Assembly: GCA_002439165.1 (NCBI GenBank)
Contig: DJTE01000014.1
Span: 1 to 64,000 of the forward strand
Length of the DNA stretch: 64,000 nucleotides
Origin: Chryseobacterium indologenes
GTDB taxonomy: Bacteria > Bacteroidota > Bacteroidia > Flavobacteriales > Weeksellaceae
Direction: 5' to 3'
Part shown: piece by piece, positions 48,545-57,796 of the stretch
Layout: the number at the start of each line of letters is the position of its first letter
How positions within the stretch are numbered: the stretch's first letter is position 1
Made by a program: the position numbers and the translations under genes
Notes under the pieces: model-generated
Database searches by the model: none
Told to the model about the DNA's origin: nothing
What the model saw: the letters and a program-made list of their open reading frames with translations, nothing else

Positions 48545-50356
48545 ATGGCAAAAAAAATAATAGCAGAACTGAAAGAATACTTCAAAGCCGGGAGGAGACC
48601 CACGGAAAGCCAGTTCGATGATCTGATAGACAGTTATGTACATTTAGATGCCTCTTCCGAGTATTCTGCTTTTGTAGAGTTCCCTGCCGATTACCGGGCA
48701 GGAGACTACATAGAGTTTGTAGAAGTTGAACCTTCCAGTGCCCGCGCAGGTGGATTTTATGAAGTTTCAATAGCCTACACCAGAGGGAATATCGCGTGTG
48801 CGGCTACCCATATTGCTGCTGTTTCACATTCAAATCCGGATATCTGGAGAGAATGTGGAACAGTCAATAAGAACAATTATGTTGACGGACCGGAGAACTA
48901 CAACTTTACGGTTGATGTAAACGGAGGAACATGTAGATTCAGGATCAGAGCCGTAAATATTTACGGAAGTGCAACACAGCCGCTGGGAGTCTTTATCAAG
49001 ATAAGATCCGTTAATAAAAACCTGGAATGGAGAGCAATAGATAAAAGAGGCAGTATCCGTACCTTCGTTCCTCTCCAGCCTATGAGCAACGAATGGAACC
49101 TGTGGGTAGGAAACCTGCTGACCTCTGAAAGTGCTAAAATAGCACTGAAAGTAAATGAAAAAGGAAATGTAGGAATCGGAACCGCAGCTCCCGAAGCAAA
49201 ACTGAATGTGGTTCAGGAAAATACCGACCATAGGAACATTACAGTTGCTAAATTTACATCTAACGGAGCAACCGGTGGAAGTAATATCGTTAATCTTTAT
49301 TATCACAACAATGTCAATCTGGAGCTGAATTCAGGATTTTCCAGCTATGGAAGAAGGTACGGAGACTATTTCGATTTCAATATCGAAAATGACAATGCCG
49401 GATTTACCAGTTACGGAGCCATTAATTTTATTACCGGCAAGAAAATTCAGATGACAGTCCGCCCCAATGGAAACGTGGGGGTCGGGGAAAGTAATCCGTT
49501 AGCTAAACTGGATGTCCGCGGAAACATTTTAGCCGGGGAAACTCATGCTACGGAAGGCATCAATGCTTTTTCTATACGTTATGAGGACGGATCGGTCAAT
49601 AACTGGGGATCACTGAGAAGTAATGCGGAAACCTATATGAGCTACGGAGCCAAAGCAGACAATACAACCGCTTCAGGATGGCTGTCAAGCTGTGGGATCT
49701 TTTCAAATTACAAAACAGCTGTAACAGCAGGGAACGAAGGAATAAAGTTCTTGGCTTCTTCCAATCAGCAGACTCCTATGAACGCCCCGGTGGCGATGGC
49801 CGAACTGATGAGAATCAGCCCTAACGGTAACGTCGGAATAGGAACTGATTATCCACAGCAGAAACTGGATGTGAGGGGAGCCGTCGTGTCACAGGTAAAT
49901 ACGAATGAAGGAGGAGCCTTATTTCTGGAAAATCACAGCAAAACACAACCCGGTACTGCCAACAGGTGGGCCCTGTACAATATGACAGGAGGCTACGGCA
50001 ATGGCCTGCAGTTCTGGAGTTATGGCAGTGATGGCAGTTACGGATCGAGATTATTGCTGTCTGACGCCGGTAATATGGCATTGTATGGTAAACTGCAGGC
50101 TAAAGATGTCATCATCAGCCCGACTCCTACTGCCGATCATGTTTTCACAGCAGATTATAACTTAAGAGAAATCAGTGATCTGGAACAGTTTATCTCCGAA
50201 AAAAGTCATCTTCCGGAAATTCCTTCCGCAGAAGAAATGACAGAGAACGGGCTTTCAGTAGCTGATTTCCAGATAAAACTCCTTCAGAAGATTGAAGAAT
50301 TAACCCTATACATCATTTCTCTCAAAAAAGAAATTGATGTTCTAAAATTAAATTAA
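48545..50356 (+). CDS. Tail-fibre-like protein A
   Basis: A 603-aa protein. The N-terminal ~35 residues (AELKEYFKAGRRPTESQFDD) are shared with the next gene and resemble attachment modules of phage or tail-like fibres. The middle has three repeats of the pattern GNVGIGT..P..KL (near 205, 315 and 427), common in fibre shafts. The C-terminus (FISEKSHLPEIPSAEEM followed by a coiled coil) is the usual end of Bacteroidota tail-fibre-domain proteins. No signal peptide. Likely a trimeric fibre that binds a surface or partner. Confidence 0.8.
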   Translation: MAKKIIAELKEYFKAGRRPTESQFDDLIDSYVHLDASSEYSAFVEFPADYRAGDYIEFVEVEPSSARAGGFYEVSIAYTRGNIACAATHIAAVSHSNPDIWRECGTVNKNNYVDGPENYNFTVDVNGGTCRFRIRAVNIYGSATQPLGVFIKIRSVNKNLEWRAIDKRGSIRTFVPLQPMSNEWNLWVGNLLTSESAKIALKVNEKGNVGIGTAAPEAKLNVVQENTDHRNITVAKFTSNGATGGSNIVNLYYHNNVNLELNSGFSSYGRRYGDYFDFNIENDNAGFTSYGAINFITGKKIQMTVRPNGNVGVGESNPLAKLDVRGNILAGETHATEGINAFSIRYEDGSVNNWGSLRSNAETYMSYGAKADNTTASGWLSSCGIFSNYKTAVTAGNEGIKFLASSNQQTPMNAPVAMAELMRISPNGNVGIGTDYPQQKLDVRGAVVSQVNTNEGGALFLENHSKTQPGTANRWALYNMTGGYGNGLQFWSYGSDGSYGSRLLLSDAGNMALYGKLQAKDVIISPTPTADHVFTADYNLREISDLEQFISEKSHLPEIPSAEEMTENGLSVADFQIKLLQKIEELTLYIISLKKEIDVLKLN

Positions 50357-50358
50357 CT

Positions 50359-51819
50359 ATGGCTAGAAAAACAGTTGCAGAATTAAAAGAATATTTCAGG
50401 GCAGGAAAAAGGCCTACTGAAAATCAGTTTGAGGATTTCATAGACAGCTTTGCCAGTCTGGAAGACCCTCAGCTATTCCCGAAAAACTATTATAAAAAGA
50501 GACTTGAAGTAAATTTTCCTCATCAGGTAACCGATCAGGCCGTAGATATCCTGTTCGGAAACAGGGGAATATCCGGCTGGCTGGAAGTGGAAATCGTAGG
50601 AACTTTTGCCCACGTCAACAGTGTCGGAAATATAAAAAAACTATTTCAGCTCGGAGCAAATCCGGACAACTACTTATGGAATCCGGCGGTTTCCAGAATT
50701 GTGGAAGCAGGTGGACCAATTATTTACAATATCTATATTGGAGATTTTGTTTGGGACAGCAGCAGCAGCCAGTATAAAATAACGGTCTTTCATACAAGCC
50801 CGTCAGGCAATATGTATGACATCAGGATTACTTATCACTGCGCCTTAGATACATCGGATCTTACGGATGTAAAGGTTTCCGATATATATACGAAACCTCT
50901 TACAGGGCAGAAAACTCATTATATCCACTATAATGATAATCTTGGAATAGGTACTAGCTTGCCTGAAAAAAAGCTGCATGTAAAAGCTCCTCCGAAACAG
51001 GGAAATTCCAATGTGGTTGCTGCATTGTTTGAAAGGAGCGATACGTCAGGCGGCAGTAATATTATTCAGCTCCGTTATCAGTCAACAGCCGATATGGAAC
51101 TTAATTCAAACTATACAGGAGGTATTTTCAGATACGGTTCATATGGTGATTTCAATATCGTTAATAACGGGCCGGGATCAGGCATCAATTTTGTTGCCAA
51201 TGCCGCAGTAAGGCTTTCTGTAAAGTCTGACGGGAATATAGGAATCGGTACCCAGAACCCTAAGGCAAAAATGAACATTGTTGCCGGCTACACAACTCCT
51301 GATTCCACAGGAGCAATGATCCTGGGAGATACGGATCAGGCCAATCTGAGGTTCGGATGCAGCAGCAATTATACCTGGATTCAGAGTCATGCAGGAATGC
51401 CTTTGCATATCAACCCTATCGGTAATAATCTGATTCTGAATACAGACGCTGGAAATGTGGGAATAGGAACCAGAAATCCGGATCAGAAGCTTACCGTAAA
51501 AGGGAAAATCCATGCCGAAGATATTATCATTGATATGAATGTGCCGGCAGATTACGTTTTTCAGAAATATTTCGACGGCAGCTCATCAATCAGACCCGAT
51601 TATTCTATGCCGGATATCCGTGAAGTAGAGCAGTTTGTAAAAGAAAACAAACATCTTCCTGAAATTCCTTCCGGTGAGGATATTCAGAAGAAAGGAGTTA
51701 ATATCGGAGATTTCCAAATGAAACTGCTGCAGAAAATTGAAGAATTAACCCTGTATCTTATTATTCAGAATAAAGAGATCGAAACTCTGAAAGATGCAGT
51801 TAAAAGTCAGCAGAACTGA
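50359..51819 (+). CDS. Tail-fibre-like protein B, paralogue of the preceding gene
   Basis: A 486-aa paralogue with the same N-terminal module (AELKEYFRAGKRPTENQFED), three GxxGIGT..P..K repeats (near 195, 295 and 368) and the same HLPEIPSGEDI plus coiled-coil ending. Only 2 bases separate it from fibre A. The variable region between the ends differs strongly, as expected if the two recognise different targets. It is the last gene of the giant operon; a strong terminator follows. Confidence 0.8.
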   Translation: MARKTVAELKEYFRAGKRPTENQFEDFIDSFASLEDPQLFPKNYYKKRLEVNFPHQVTDQAVDILFGNRGISGWLEVEIVGTFAHVNSVGNIKKLFQLGANPDNYLWNPAVSRIVEAGGPIIYNIYIGDFVWDSSSSQYKITVFHTSPSGNMYDIRITYHCALDTSDLTDVKVSDIYTKPLTGQKTHYIHYNDNLGIGTSLPEKKLHVKAPPKQGNSNVVAALFERSDTSGGSNIIQLRYQSTADMELNSNYTGGIFRYGSYGDFNIVNNGPGSGINFVANAAVRLSVKSDGNIGIGTQNPKAKMNIVAGYTTPDSTGAMILGDTDQANLRFGCSSNYTWIQSHAGMPLHINPIGNNLILNTDAGNVGIGTRNPDQKLTVKGKIHAEDIIIDMNVPADYVFQKYFDGSSSIRPDYSMPDIREVEQFVKENKHLPEIPSGEDIQKKGVNIGDFQMKLLQKIEELTLYLIIQNKEIETLKDAVKSQQN

Positions 51820-51864
51820 TGTGATCTTATTACAGGATATATTCAGTAAAAATACCTTTAAAAG

Positions 51865-51891
51865 TGCGGAAGACCTTCTTCCGCATTTTTT
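51865..51891 (+). terminator. Terminator of the giant operon
   Basis: TGCGGAAGA pairs perfectly with TCTTCCGCA around CCT, followed by six T. The remaining gap to 52122 also contains a 12-bp palindrome CCCGAATTCGGG at 51965-51976 and is otherwise AT-rich with no gene. Confidence 0.9.
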
Positions 51892-52122
51892 ATTGGCATA
51901 CGCCGGATTAAGGGGCTGGTGTGAGCCTGAAGCTCTACGGCCCTCCCGGCCTTTTATATTTAAACCCGAATTCGGGATAAATACAATCTGAATCTGTAAT
52001 CTGTTTTATGATCTCAAAAAAAGAGTTTGGTATGTTAATTGTTTATTGGTTTGGCGCAATGTGAATATTTTATTTTTTAATTATAAAAATGGTGAAAAAT
52101 AGTTAATTTATTATAAAAGTGT

Positions 52123-53172
52123 ATGAATAATGTAGATTTAAATGCTGTTAATAAGAAAATGATTTTCCTGTTAATGGTTTTTTTTTATAGTATGGCAGGG
52201 GCACAGTGTATAACTTATACCGGGCAGGCAATGACTTCCGGTAATACCTACTGTCTGAACGGAAACCTGACATTAGCTACGGATATTGCTATTCCTGCAG
52301 ATGCTGTTCTGATTGTTCAGTCCGGATTGCTTACGGTAAAAGGAATTACCGTAGACGGAAATCTGGAAATCAATGATCAGGCTTCTGTAAAATCCGAAGG
52401 TTCAATTACCATCGGTGCTTTTAACAGCCAGAAGAATTCAAAAATTAAACTGGGAACCAAGTCTTCTCTTTCACTTACAGGATCTGTTTCTCAGGGAGAT
52501 CCTACCTTTTTCGGAAATTTTCCCGGAACATCTTCCACAATAGAAATGGGAACCAATAGTGTTCTGGAGATTTGCGGAACTTTCAGCCAGCAGTCTGTTA
52601 CTTATCCATTTGTGAACTATGTCGGAATACCTTCGGGAAAAGCTTATTGTATAGCGAAAGCCCAGGTAAGCGGGGGAGGAACTTCTATACTCAGTAACGA
52701 CAGCCAGATCGTAGCCATTGCCATGGATTCCGTAGTAGGGCTGTTACCGGGAGGAGCCAGTTTTTGCGGTCCCAATGCTACTCAGGCAATGTGCCCTTCA
52801 TTATGGCCCGCAGGTCTGCCGGACAATAAGCAGCTATGCGGATATGCTCTTGAGGTGATAGATGAGATGGACGGATACTGTACCAGGCCGGCGGCTTCCG
52901 GTACTCCCGACGGATATACTAAGTTCGGAATTACTGTTCAGCAAAAAAACAGGGTCTGGCCTGAAAATATTCCTAACGGCTTTCTGGCGCTGGAATCAAA
53001 ACATAAAGGATTGGTTATTACAAGAGTCGCTCATGTGAGCCGGACGCCTCAGTCCGGTGATGCTGTTGCAGATCCCAGAGAAGGAATGGTAGTGTATGAT
53101 ATTCAGGATGCCTGCGTGAAGCTTTACAACGGTACTGAATGGAAATGTATCCAGAGAGGATGTAATGAATAA
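52123..53172 (+). CDS. Exported surface protein, beta-helix-like
   Basis: A 349-aa protein with a signal peptide ending in AGAQ (~residue 28; an internal ATG at 52159 is a possible start). The middle is a run of short beta repeats (LTVKGITVDGNLEINDQASV) typical of right-handed beta-helix surface proteins. The C-terminus GLVITRV...EGMVVYD...CVKLYNGTEWKC is a motif seen in many exported Bacteroidota proteins. It has many Cys for its size. Unlike the giant operon upstream it is clearly Sec-exported. It overlaps the next gene by 8 bases. Confidence 0.75.
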   Translation: MNNVDLNAVNKKMIFLLMVFFYSMAGAQCITYTGQAMTSGNTYCLNGNLTLATDIAIPADAVLIVQSGLLTVKGITVDGNLEINDQASVKSEGSITIGAFNSQKNSKIKLGTKSSLSLTGSVSQGDPTFFGNFPGTSSTIEMGTNSVLEICGTFSQQSVTYPFVNYVGIPSGKAYCIAKAQVSGGGTSILSNDSQIVAIAMDSVVGLLPGGASFCGPNATQAMCPSLWPAGLPDNKQLCGYALEVIDEMDGYCTRPAASGTPDGYTKFGITVQQKNRVWPENIPNGFLALESKHKGLVITRVAHVSRTPQSGDAVADPREGMVVYDIQDACVKLYNGTEWKCIQRGCNE

Positions 53173-53710
53173 TTTTAATTTGAAGACAATTATGAAAAAT
53201 ATAAAACGGATAGGTTTAGTTTCAGCATTCTTTATTTTCAATATTTTCAACGCACAGGTTGCAATAGGAAAGGAAGTATTGGAAAGCGACAGTGCGGTTC
53301 TGGATTTTGATAATACGGCAGGAAATACAAAAGGTCTCATTCTTCCTGCAACATCAGGACTTCCTTCTGATGAATCTCTTGCCAATGGTACATTTGTTTT
53401 CGATGTCACAGATAATAAAGTGAAAGTATATGAAAACAATACCTGGAAACCACTTACAGATGCAGGCGATTCCAGCTCTCTTTCGGTGAATGATTCAGAT
53501 GATTCCGGAAACGGGGTCATTATAGGGGCTTCCGCGAGCAGCGCGGAGGGAGTATTGGTTCTGGAGTCTGATACCAAAGCAATGATACTGCCTAAGATTG
53601 CTTCACCCCACATCCATGTGAAAAATCCTTATCCGGGAATGATCTGCTATGATACAGCAAGCAAAACACTGGCTGTGTTTGATGGCAGCGTATGGAGCTA
53701 TTGGAAATAA
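53165..53710 (+). CDS. Small exported protein related to the preceding gene's C-terminus
   Basis: A 181-aa protein with a signal peptide (hydrophobic core VSAFFIFNIFNAQ). Translation may begin at 53165, overlapping the previous gene, or at the ATG at 53192. It contains two copies of the exported-protein pattern: KGLILPATSGLPS...GTFVFDVTDNKVKVYENNTWK, and MILPKIASPHI...PGMICYDTASKTLAVFDGSVWSYW. Function unknown; probably surface- or matrix-associated and co-expressed with its neighbour. Confidence 0.7.
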   Translation: MNNFNLKTIMKNIKRIGLVSAFFIFNIFNAQVAIGKEVLESDSAVLDFDNTAGNTKGLILPATSGLPSDESLANGTFVFDVTDNKVKVYENNTWKPLTDAGDSSSLSVNDSDDSGNGVIIGASASSAEGVLVLESDTKAMILPKIASPHIHVKNPYPGMICYDTASKTLAVFDGSVWSYWK

Positions 53711-53754
53711 AATTATAGAAATATAATCCCGGTTTTACAGGATTTAAATAAACG

Positions 53755-53790
53755 GACCTCAAAAAGCACTTGTTTTTTGAGGTCTTTTTT
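53755..53790 (+). terminator. Terminator after the exported-protein pair
   Basis: GACCTCAAAAA pairs perfectly with TTTTTGAGGTC around an 8-base loop, followed by six T. Confidence 0.9.
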
Positions 53791-54416
53791 ATCAGTTCAG
53801 CCCATAACATGATCTGCTTATTTGATTTTCCTGCTGCGTGTGGCGCCGGATATCTGAAATGGATAAATCGGCTGGAATATTGATGGAGCCGGTTCCGGAA
53901 ATATCCTATAAAAGAAAAAGTATTCCAACAAAAAACTGGAGATACTTTTATAAGTTTGGAAGAAAAAAGGTAAGATATTATGTTTAATGATCTTAATTAA
54001 CCGGCTGATTACTCAAAAAATGCACCCCTCTTCTGGTAAGGTTTTCTCATTTGTGTCTGGTTTTTCCATCTTTGTGTTTTTGCGCCTTTCTACCAGATTA
54101 ATATTTTAAAAAGAGGGGGCATATAAAGTTGATTATATGAAATAAAAAATAAATTTTCTACTTTATTATTTTATGTTGTTATTATTTCATTACACGTAAA
54201 TCATCGGTTTATTTTTTTAACAGTACAAACCTATTTATCTGATCATGATTTTCCAAAAAAATACCTACTACATAGGTACGTCACGTTGGTATATTATTGT
54301 TTTACAGTGTTTTAATTTTTTTGTAGTATAGCTGGAAATTATTAATATTTCTGATGTTTAAATCAGTTTCCCGAAAAATATTAATGATGCAAATGAAACT
54401 GAAGGAAATGAATTGG
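53791..54416. other. Intergenic region, ~630 bp
   Basis: An AT-rich spacer between convergent units. It contains a perfect inverted repeat TACCTA-CTACA-TAGGTA at 54262-54278 that could be an operator or repeat remnant. No gene or promoter is convincing. Confidence 0.4.
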
Positions 54417-54887
54417 TCAGATAATTTGTACACTTTCTTTAATACTGTTCATTACAAAGATACTTTTGGTCTGTCCGATCCCTTCAATCTCTGAAAGTTT
54501 ATTCACAAAAAATTCGTGAAACTCATCCATATTGGGAGCAAGAATTTTCAGCATAAAATCAAAATCTCCGCTGATGTTATAAAATTCCACAACCTCTTTC
54601 AGTTTACTCACCTCTTCAATAAATTTACCTGCTGTTTTTTTGTTATGAACATTCAGGGCGATCATACAGATCACCATCATGCCTTTGTTCACTTTTTTCC
54701 GGTCAAGAACCGTTGTGTATTCTTTAATGATTCCGGTTTTTTCCATCCGTTTGATCCGCTCATGAGTTGGGGTAGGGCTCAGATTGATCCTTGCAGAAAT
54801 ATCACGGACGCTCATTTTAGCATCTTTTTGCAGCAGACGGAGGATAGAAAGATCTTTTTCGTCTGGGGTATATAGGTCTTTAGTCAT
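54417..54887 (-). CDS. Lrp/AsnC-family regulator
   Basis: A 156-aa protein of standard family length. The N-terminal HTH (DLSILRLLQKDAKMSVRDIS, then LSPTPTHERIKRME) is followed by the RAM effector-binding domain (residues ~70-150), including NISGDFDFMLKI. It is divergent from the DHA2 exporter gene, with 143 bases between the two starts. It probably regulates itself and the exporter in response to an amino acid or similar ligand. Confidence 0.9.
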   Translation of the reverse strand: MTKDLYTPDEKDLSILRLLQKDAKMSVRDISARINLSPTPTHERIKRMEKTGIIKEYTTVLDRKKVNKGMMVICMIALNVHNKKTAGKFIEEVSKLKEVVEFYNISGDFDFMLKILAPNMDEFHEFFVNKLSEIEGIGQTKSIFVMNSIKESVQII

Positions 54888-55006
54888 TTGTTCTGTTTTG
54901 AAGTGAATATTTGAATGTTAAAGTGAATTTGTTCTTTTAAGTTGTTTTTAAAATGAATTATTGTTCCAAAATTACTATATAATTTTTATATATGTTCTGT
55001 TAATTT

Positions 55007-55014
55007 TAATTTTG
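55007..55014 (+). promoter_or_regulatory. Probable -7 box for the DHA2 exporter
   Basis: TAATTTTG matches TAnnTTTG, 16 bases before the ATG at 55031, giving a very short leader. The -33 box is not obvious. The AT-rich region 54888-55000 should hold the regulator's binding sites. Confidence 0.5.
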
Positions 55015-55030
55015 CAGGAAATTTGAATAT

Positions 55031-56419
55031 ATGGATACAAGGAAGAATTTAATATTGATTATCGCATCGGTGGGAACATTTGTAGAGGCTTTGGATATTG
55101 CTATTATCAATTTAACGATTCCTTCTATTCAGCAACAGTTCGGGATCGGGGCTGCCACTGTGCAATGGTTACAGACTTTGTATGTATTGTTTTTCGGCGG
55201 ATTTCTGATTATCGGAGGAAAACTTTCAGACCAGATCGGACGGAGAAAAATATTTCTGATCGGAGCCCTGGTCTTTATGCTGACCTCATTAGGAGCAGGA
55301 CTTTCCCAAAGTTTTGAAATGCTGGCTGTCTTCCGTGCCCTTCAGGGACTGGGGGCGGCATTGGTGATGCCTTCTGCCTTATCTGTTGTAACCAATACTT
55401 TCAGAGGAGAACAGGAACGTAACCGGGCGATCGGTATTTTCAGCTCGTTTGCGGCAATCGGCTCAGGAAGCGGACTTTCCGTTGGAGGAATCATCAGTAC
55501 CTACATGAGCTGGCATTGGGTTTTCCTGATCAATGTTCCCATTCTTCTCATTACTTTAATCTTTGCTTACCGGTATCTGCCGCTGGATGAGAAAAATGAA
55601 ACAACACAGAAAACAGATCTTGTTTCAGGAATTCTGCTTGTGCTGGGACTGTTAAGCCTTACCTACGGAACCCATGAACTGATTCACATTCAGGAACAGC
55701 CTGTATTGATCGTCGGTTCATTGGTATTGTCAGTGCTGCTTTTAATAACAGTTTATAGAAGACTGAAAGCTGTTTCCCAGCCATTGATTGATCTGAAGCT
55801 TTTCAGACACAGATCACTTGTGGTTTCAAATGCCGTATTTTTTACTTTGGGCGCTTTTTTCATAGGATTTTTATTCCTTATTTCCCTGATGCTTCAGAAA
55901 GATATGGGACATAGTGCGGCTTCTGCCGGATTAATGTTGGTTCCGTTCAGTATCATGTCTGCACTGGCGGCTAAATTTGTACTGCCTCATGTCTCCAAAA
56001 GACTGAGTTCTTCCCAAATGGGCGTTTTCGGATGGAGTTTTATGCTGGCCGGGGCTTTGTCTCTATTGTTGTCGGTTTATACCGGGCATCCGCTGGCTGT
56101 TGTATTGCTGGGTGCGGCCTGTATTTCAGGAGTAGGAATGACTTTCTGCTTTACCGCTCTTTCAGTAATGGGCATTCAGGATGTGGAAGCTTCTCATTAC
56201 GGAGTAGCCTCAAGCTTAAGCTCCACCAGTTATTTCCTGGGAGCCGGAATCGGACTTTCATTTATGACTCTGATGAGCCAGATTTTCCCTTCAGAATATG
56301 CCGTAGGAGAACTCAGTCTGATGATCCTGATCGGCTATGCACTCCTGGCATTGGGAATGTTGGTGTACTTTATTTTCAGAAGCTTAAAAATAAGACAGGC
56401 TGCCGTTGCCGTTTCATAA
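55031..56419 (+). CDS. MFS drug exporter of the DHA2 (EmrB/QacA) type
   Basis: A 462-aa transporter, probably 14 transmembrane segments. DIAIINLTIPSIQQQFG near residue 23 is the DHA2 motif D1 and GSGSGLSVGGIIST (~148-161) is the antiporter motif C. It probably exports drugs or toxic metabolites by proton antiport. No EmrA-like adaptor is adjacent, so it works in the inner membrane alone. Control by the divergent Lrp-type regulator is inferred. Confidence 0.9.
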   Translation: MDTRKNLILIIASVGTFVEALDIAIINLTIPSIQQQFGIGAATVQWLQTLYVLFFGGFLIIGGKLSDQIGRRKIFLIGALVFMLTSLGAGLSQSFEMLAVFRALQGLGAALVMPSALSVVTNTFRGEQERNRAIGIFSSFAAIGSGSGLSVGGIISTYMSWHWVFLINVPILLITLIFAYRYLPLDEKNETTQKTDLVSGILLVLGLLSLTYGTHELIHIQEQPVLIVGSLVLSVLLLITVYRRLKAVSQPLIDLKLFRHRSLVVSNAVFFTLGAFFIGFLFLISLMLQKDMGHSAASAGLMLVPFSIMSALAAKFVLPHVSKRLSSSQMGVFGWSFMLAGALSLLLSVYTGHPLAVVLLGAACISGVGMTFCFTALSVMGIQDVEASHYGVASSLSSTSYFLGAGIGLSFMTLMSQIFPSEYAVGELSLMILIGYALLALGMLVYFIFRSLKIRQAAVAVS

Positions 56420-56450
56420 TTGTAAAAATACACAAACTATATGGTCATAA

Positions 56451-56482
56451 AGAACCGGTGCTGAGGTATCGGTTCTTTTTTT
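56451..56482 (+). terminator. Terminator after the DHA2 exporter
   Basis: AGAACCG pairs with CGGTTCT around a 12-base loop and is followed by a run of T. Confidence 0.8.
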
Positions 56483-56687
56483 ATATCATACTGACAGCAA
56501 ATTTAAAATGGATAAAGAACAAAGTTGCTGAATAAGTAAAAATTTCAATCATCCGCATAAATGTTTTTGTAATATTAAAGGATGAATGAAGATTAAAAAA
56601 TATATTTATCTCAAAGGGGGACAAAAAATTCTTTTTCGACTTTGGTTTGAGTCTTGGACATCAATAAAATTATTGGTGATTTTTCTA

Positions 56688-56718
56688 AACCTAACAGGTC
56701 TTTGAGACCTGTTAGGTT
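56688..56718. repeat. 13-bp perfect palindromic intergenic repeat
   Basis: AACCTAACAGGTC, loop TTTGA, then the exact reverse complement GACCTGTTAGGTT. It resembles the dispersed REP-like palindromes I associate with flavobacterial genomes. It lies in the 547-bp gap between the exporter and the phosphoesterase, which otherwise holds the exporter's terminator and the promoter at 56932-56962. Confidence 0.75.
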
Positions 56719-56931
56719 TTGGGATTCCTGCAAAATAAATCACAGCTAAACAGAGAGAAATAATAATCCGTCTTTTAAGATAAATAAAAAGCTTAAACTC
56801 AGCAAAGTAATACCAGTACTTTGTATTTCAAAAACAAACAGGCGGCTTTGTTTATCTTAAAAGCAGACAGCTGTAATTCATCCTTATCTGTCCTTGCGGT
56901 TAATAAAATATTTCCCTTTAAAGCCCGCAGT

Positions 56932-56962
56932 TTTGTCCTTTTCTTTCTCTTTGCTACTTTTG
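56932..56962 (+). promoter_or_regulatory. Bacteroidota consensus promoter for the metallophosphoesterase
   Basis: TTTG (56932-56935), 19 bases, then TACTTTTG (56955-56962): an exact match to TTTG-N19-TAnnTTTG. The ATG at 56967 lies only 4 bases after the -7 box, so the transcript should start at or next to the start codon (leaderless or nearly so). Confidence 0.85.
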
Positions 56963-56966
56963 CAAT

Positions 56967-57713
56967 ATGAAAATACAAGTGATCAGCGACCTTCACCGGG
57001 AATTCGGATCTACTGATCTTGATTTCAGCGGTGCAGATCTTGTGGTGCTGGCGGGAGATATTAACCTGGGAACAAAGGGAATAGAATGGATTAAATCTGA
57101 AATTCAGAATAAACCGGTTATTTATGTTCTCGGAAATCATGAGTATTATAAAGGCTCCTATCCCAAAACACTGAACAAGATCAGGGATGCAGCAGAAAAC
57201 TCCTCTGTTTTTGTCCTTGAAAATTCTTCAGTAGATATTGACGGAATACGTTTCCACGGTGCCACACTCTGGACCGATTTTTCCATTTTTGGAAACCCTG
57301 TACAGTATGGAATGCTCTGCCAGCCAAAGATGAACGATTACAAAATGATCAAACGGGATCCATCCTATTCAAAAATGAGAACGGTCGATACCTTTAAAAT
57401 TCATCAGTTTTCGAAACTGTGGCTGAAAGAAAGCCTGGAAGAATCAGCGGGGTTGAAAAATATTGTAGTTACCCATCACGCGCCAAGTATAAAATCCGTT
57501 CCTGAACATTACAGCAAGGATCCGTTGACGGCAGCCTACGCATCCAACCTGGAGGACGTGATCACGGAGTATCAGCCGCTGTACTGGATTCACGGGCATA
57601 TCCATACCCCTTGCCGATATAAAATCGGAACTACGGAGATCATCTGCAATCCTCACGGTTATATTGATGAAAAATATAACGGTTATGATAAAGGACTTAT
57701 TCTCGATGTGTAA
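56967..57713 (+). CDS. Calcineurin-like metallophosphoesterase
   Basis: A 248-aa cytoplasmic protein with the whole metallophosphoesterase motif set: SDLHRE (DxH, residues ~7-12), AGDINLG, GNHEYY, THHAP and HGHIHTP. These bind a two-metal centre that hydrolyses phosphomonoesters or diesters. Substrate unknown. It is monocistronic with its own consensus promoter. Confidence 0.9.
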   Translation: MKIQVISDLHREFGSTDLDFSGADLVVLAGDINLGTKGIEWIKSEIQNKPVIYVLGNHEYYKGSYPKTLNKIRDAAENSSVFVLENSSVDIDGIRFHGATLWTDFSIFGNPVQYGMLCQPKMNDYKMIKRDPSYSKMRTVDTFKIHQFSKLWLKESLEESAGLKNIVVTHHAPSIKSVPEHYSKDPLTAAYASNLEDVITEYQPLYWIHGHIHTPCRYKIGTTEIICNPHGYIDEKYNGYDKGLILDV

Positions 57714-57796
57714 AGGAACCGGAAAGTAGGTTTGTCAGCCGGAATGCTTCGTCTTTTTCATAAAAATCCCCTAATTTAGCATAGAAATTTATCGTA

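Noticed and set aside
28943..51819. Complete prophage, tailocin or contractile injection system
   Set aside because: Fibre-like proteins are present but I see no capsid, terminase, sheath, tube, baseplate, spike or integrase.
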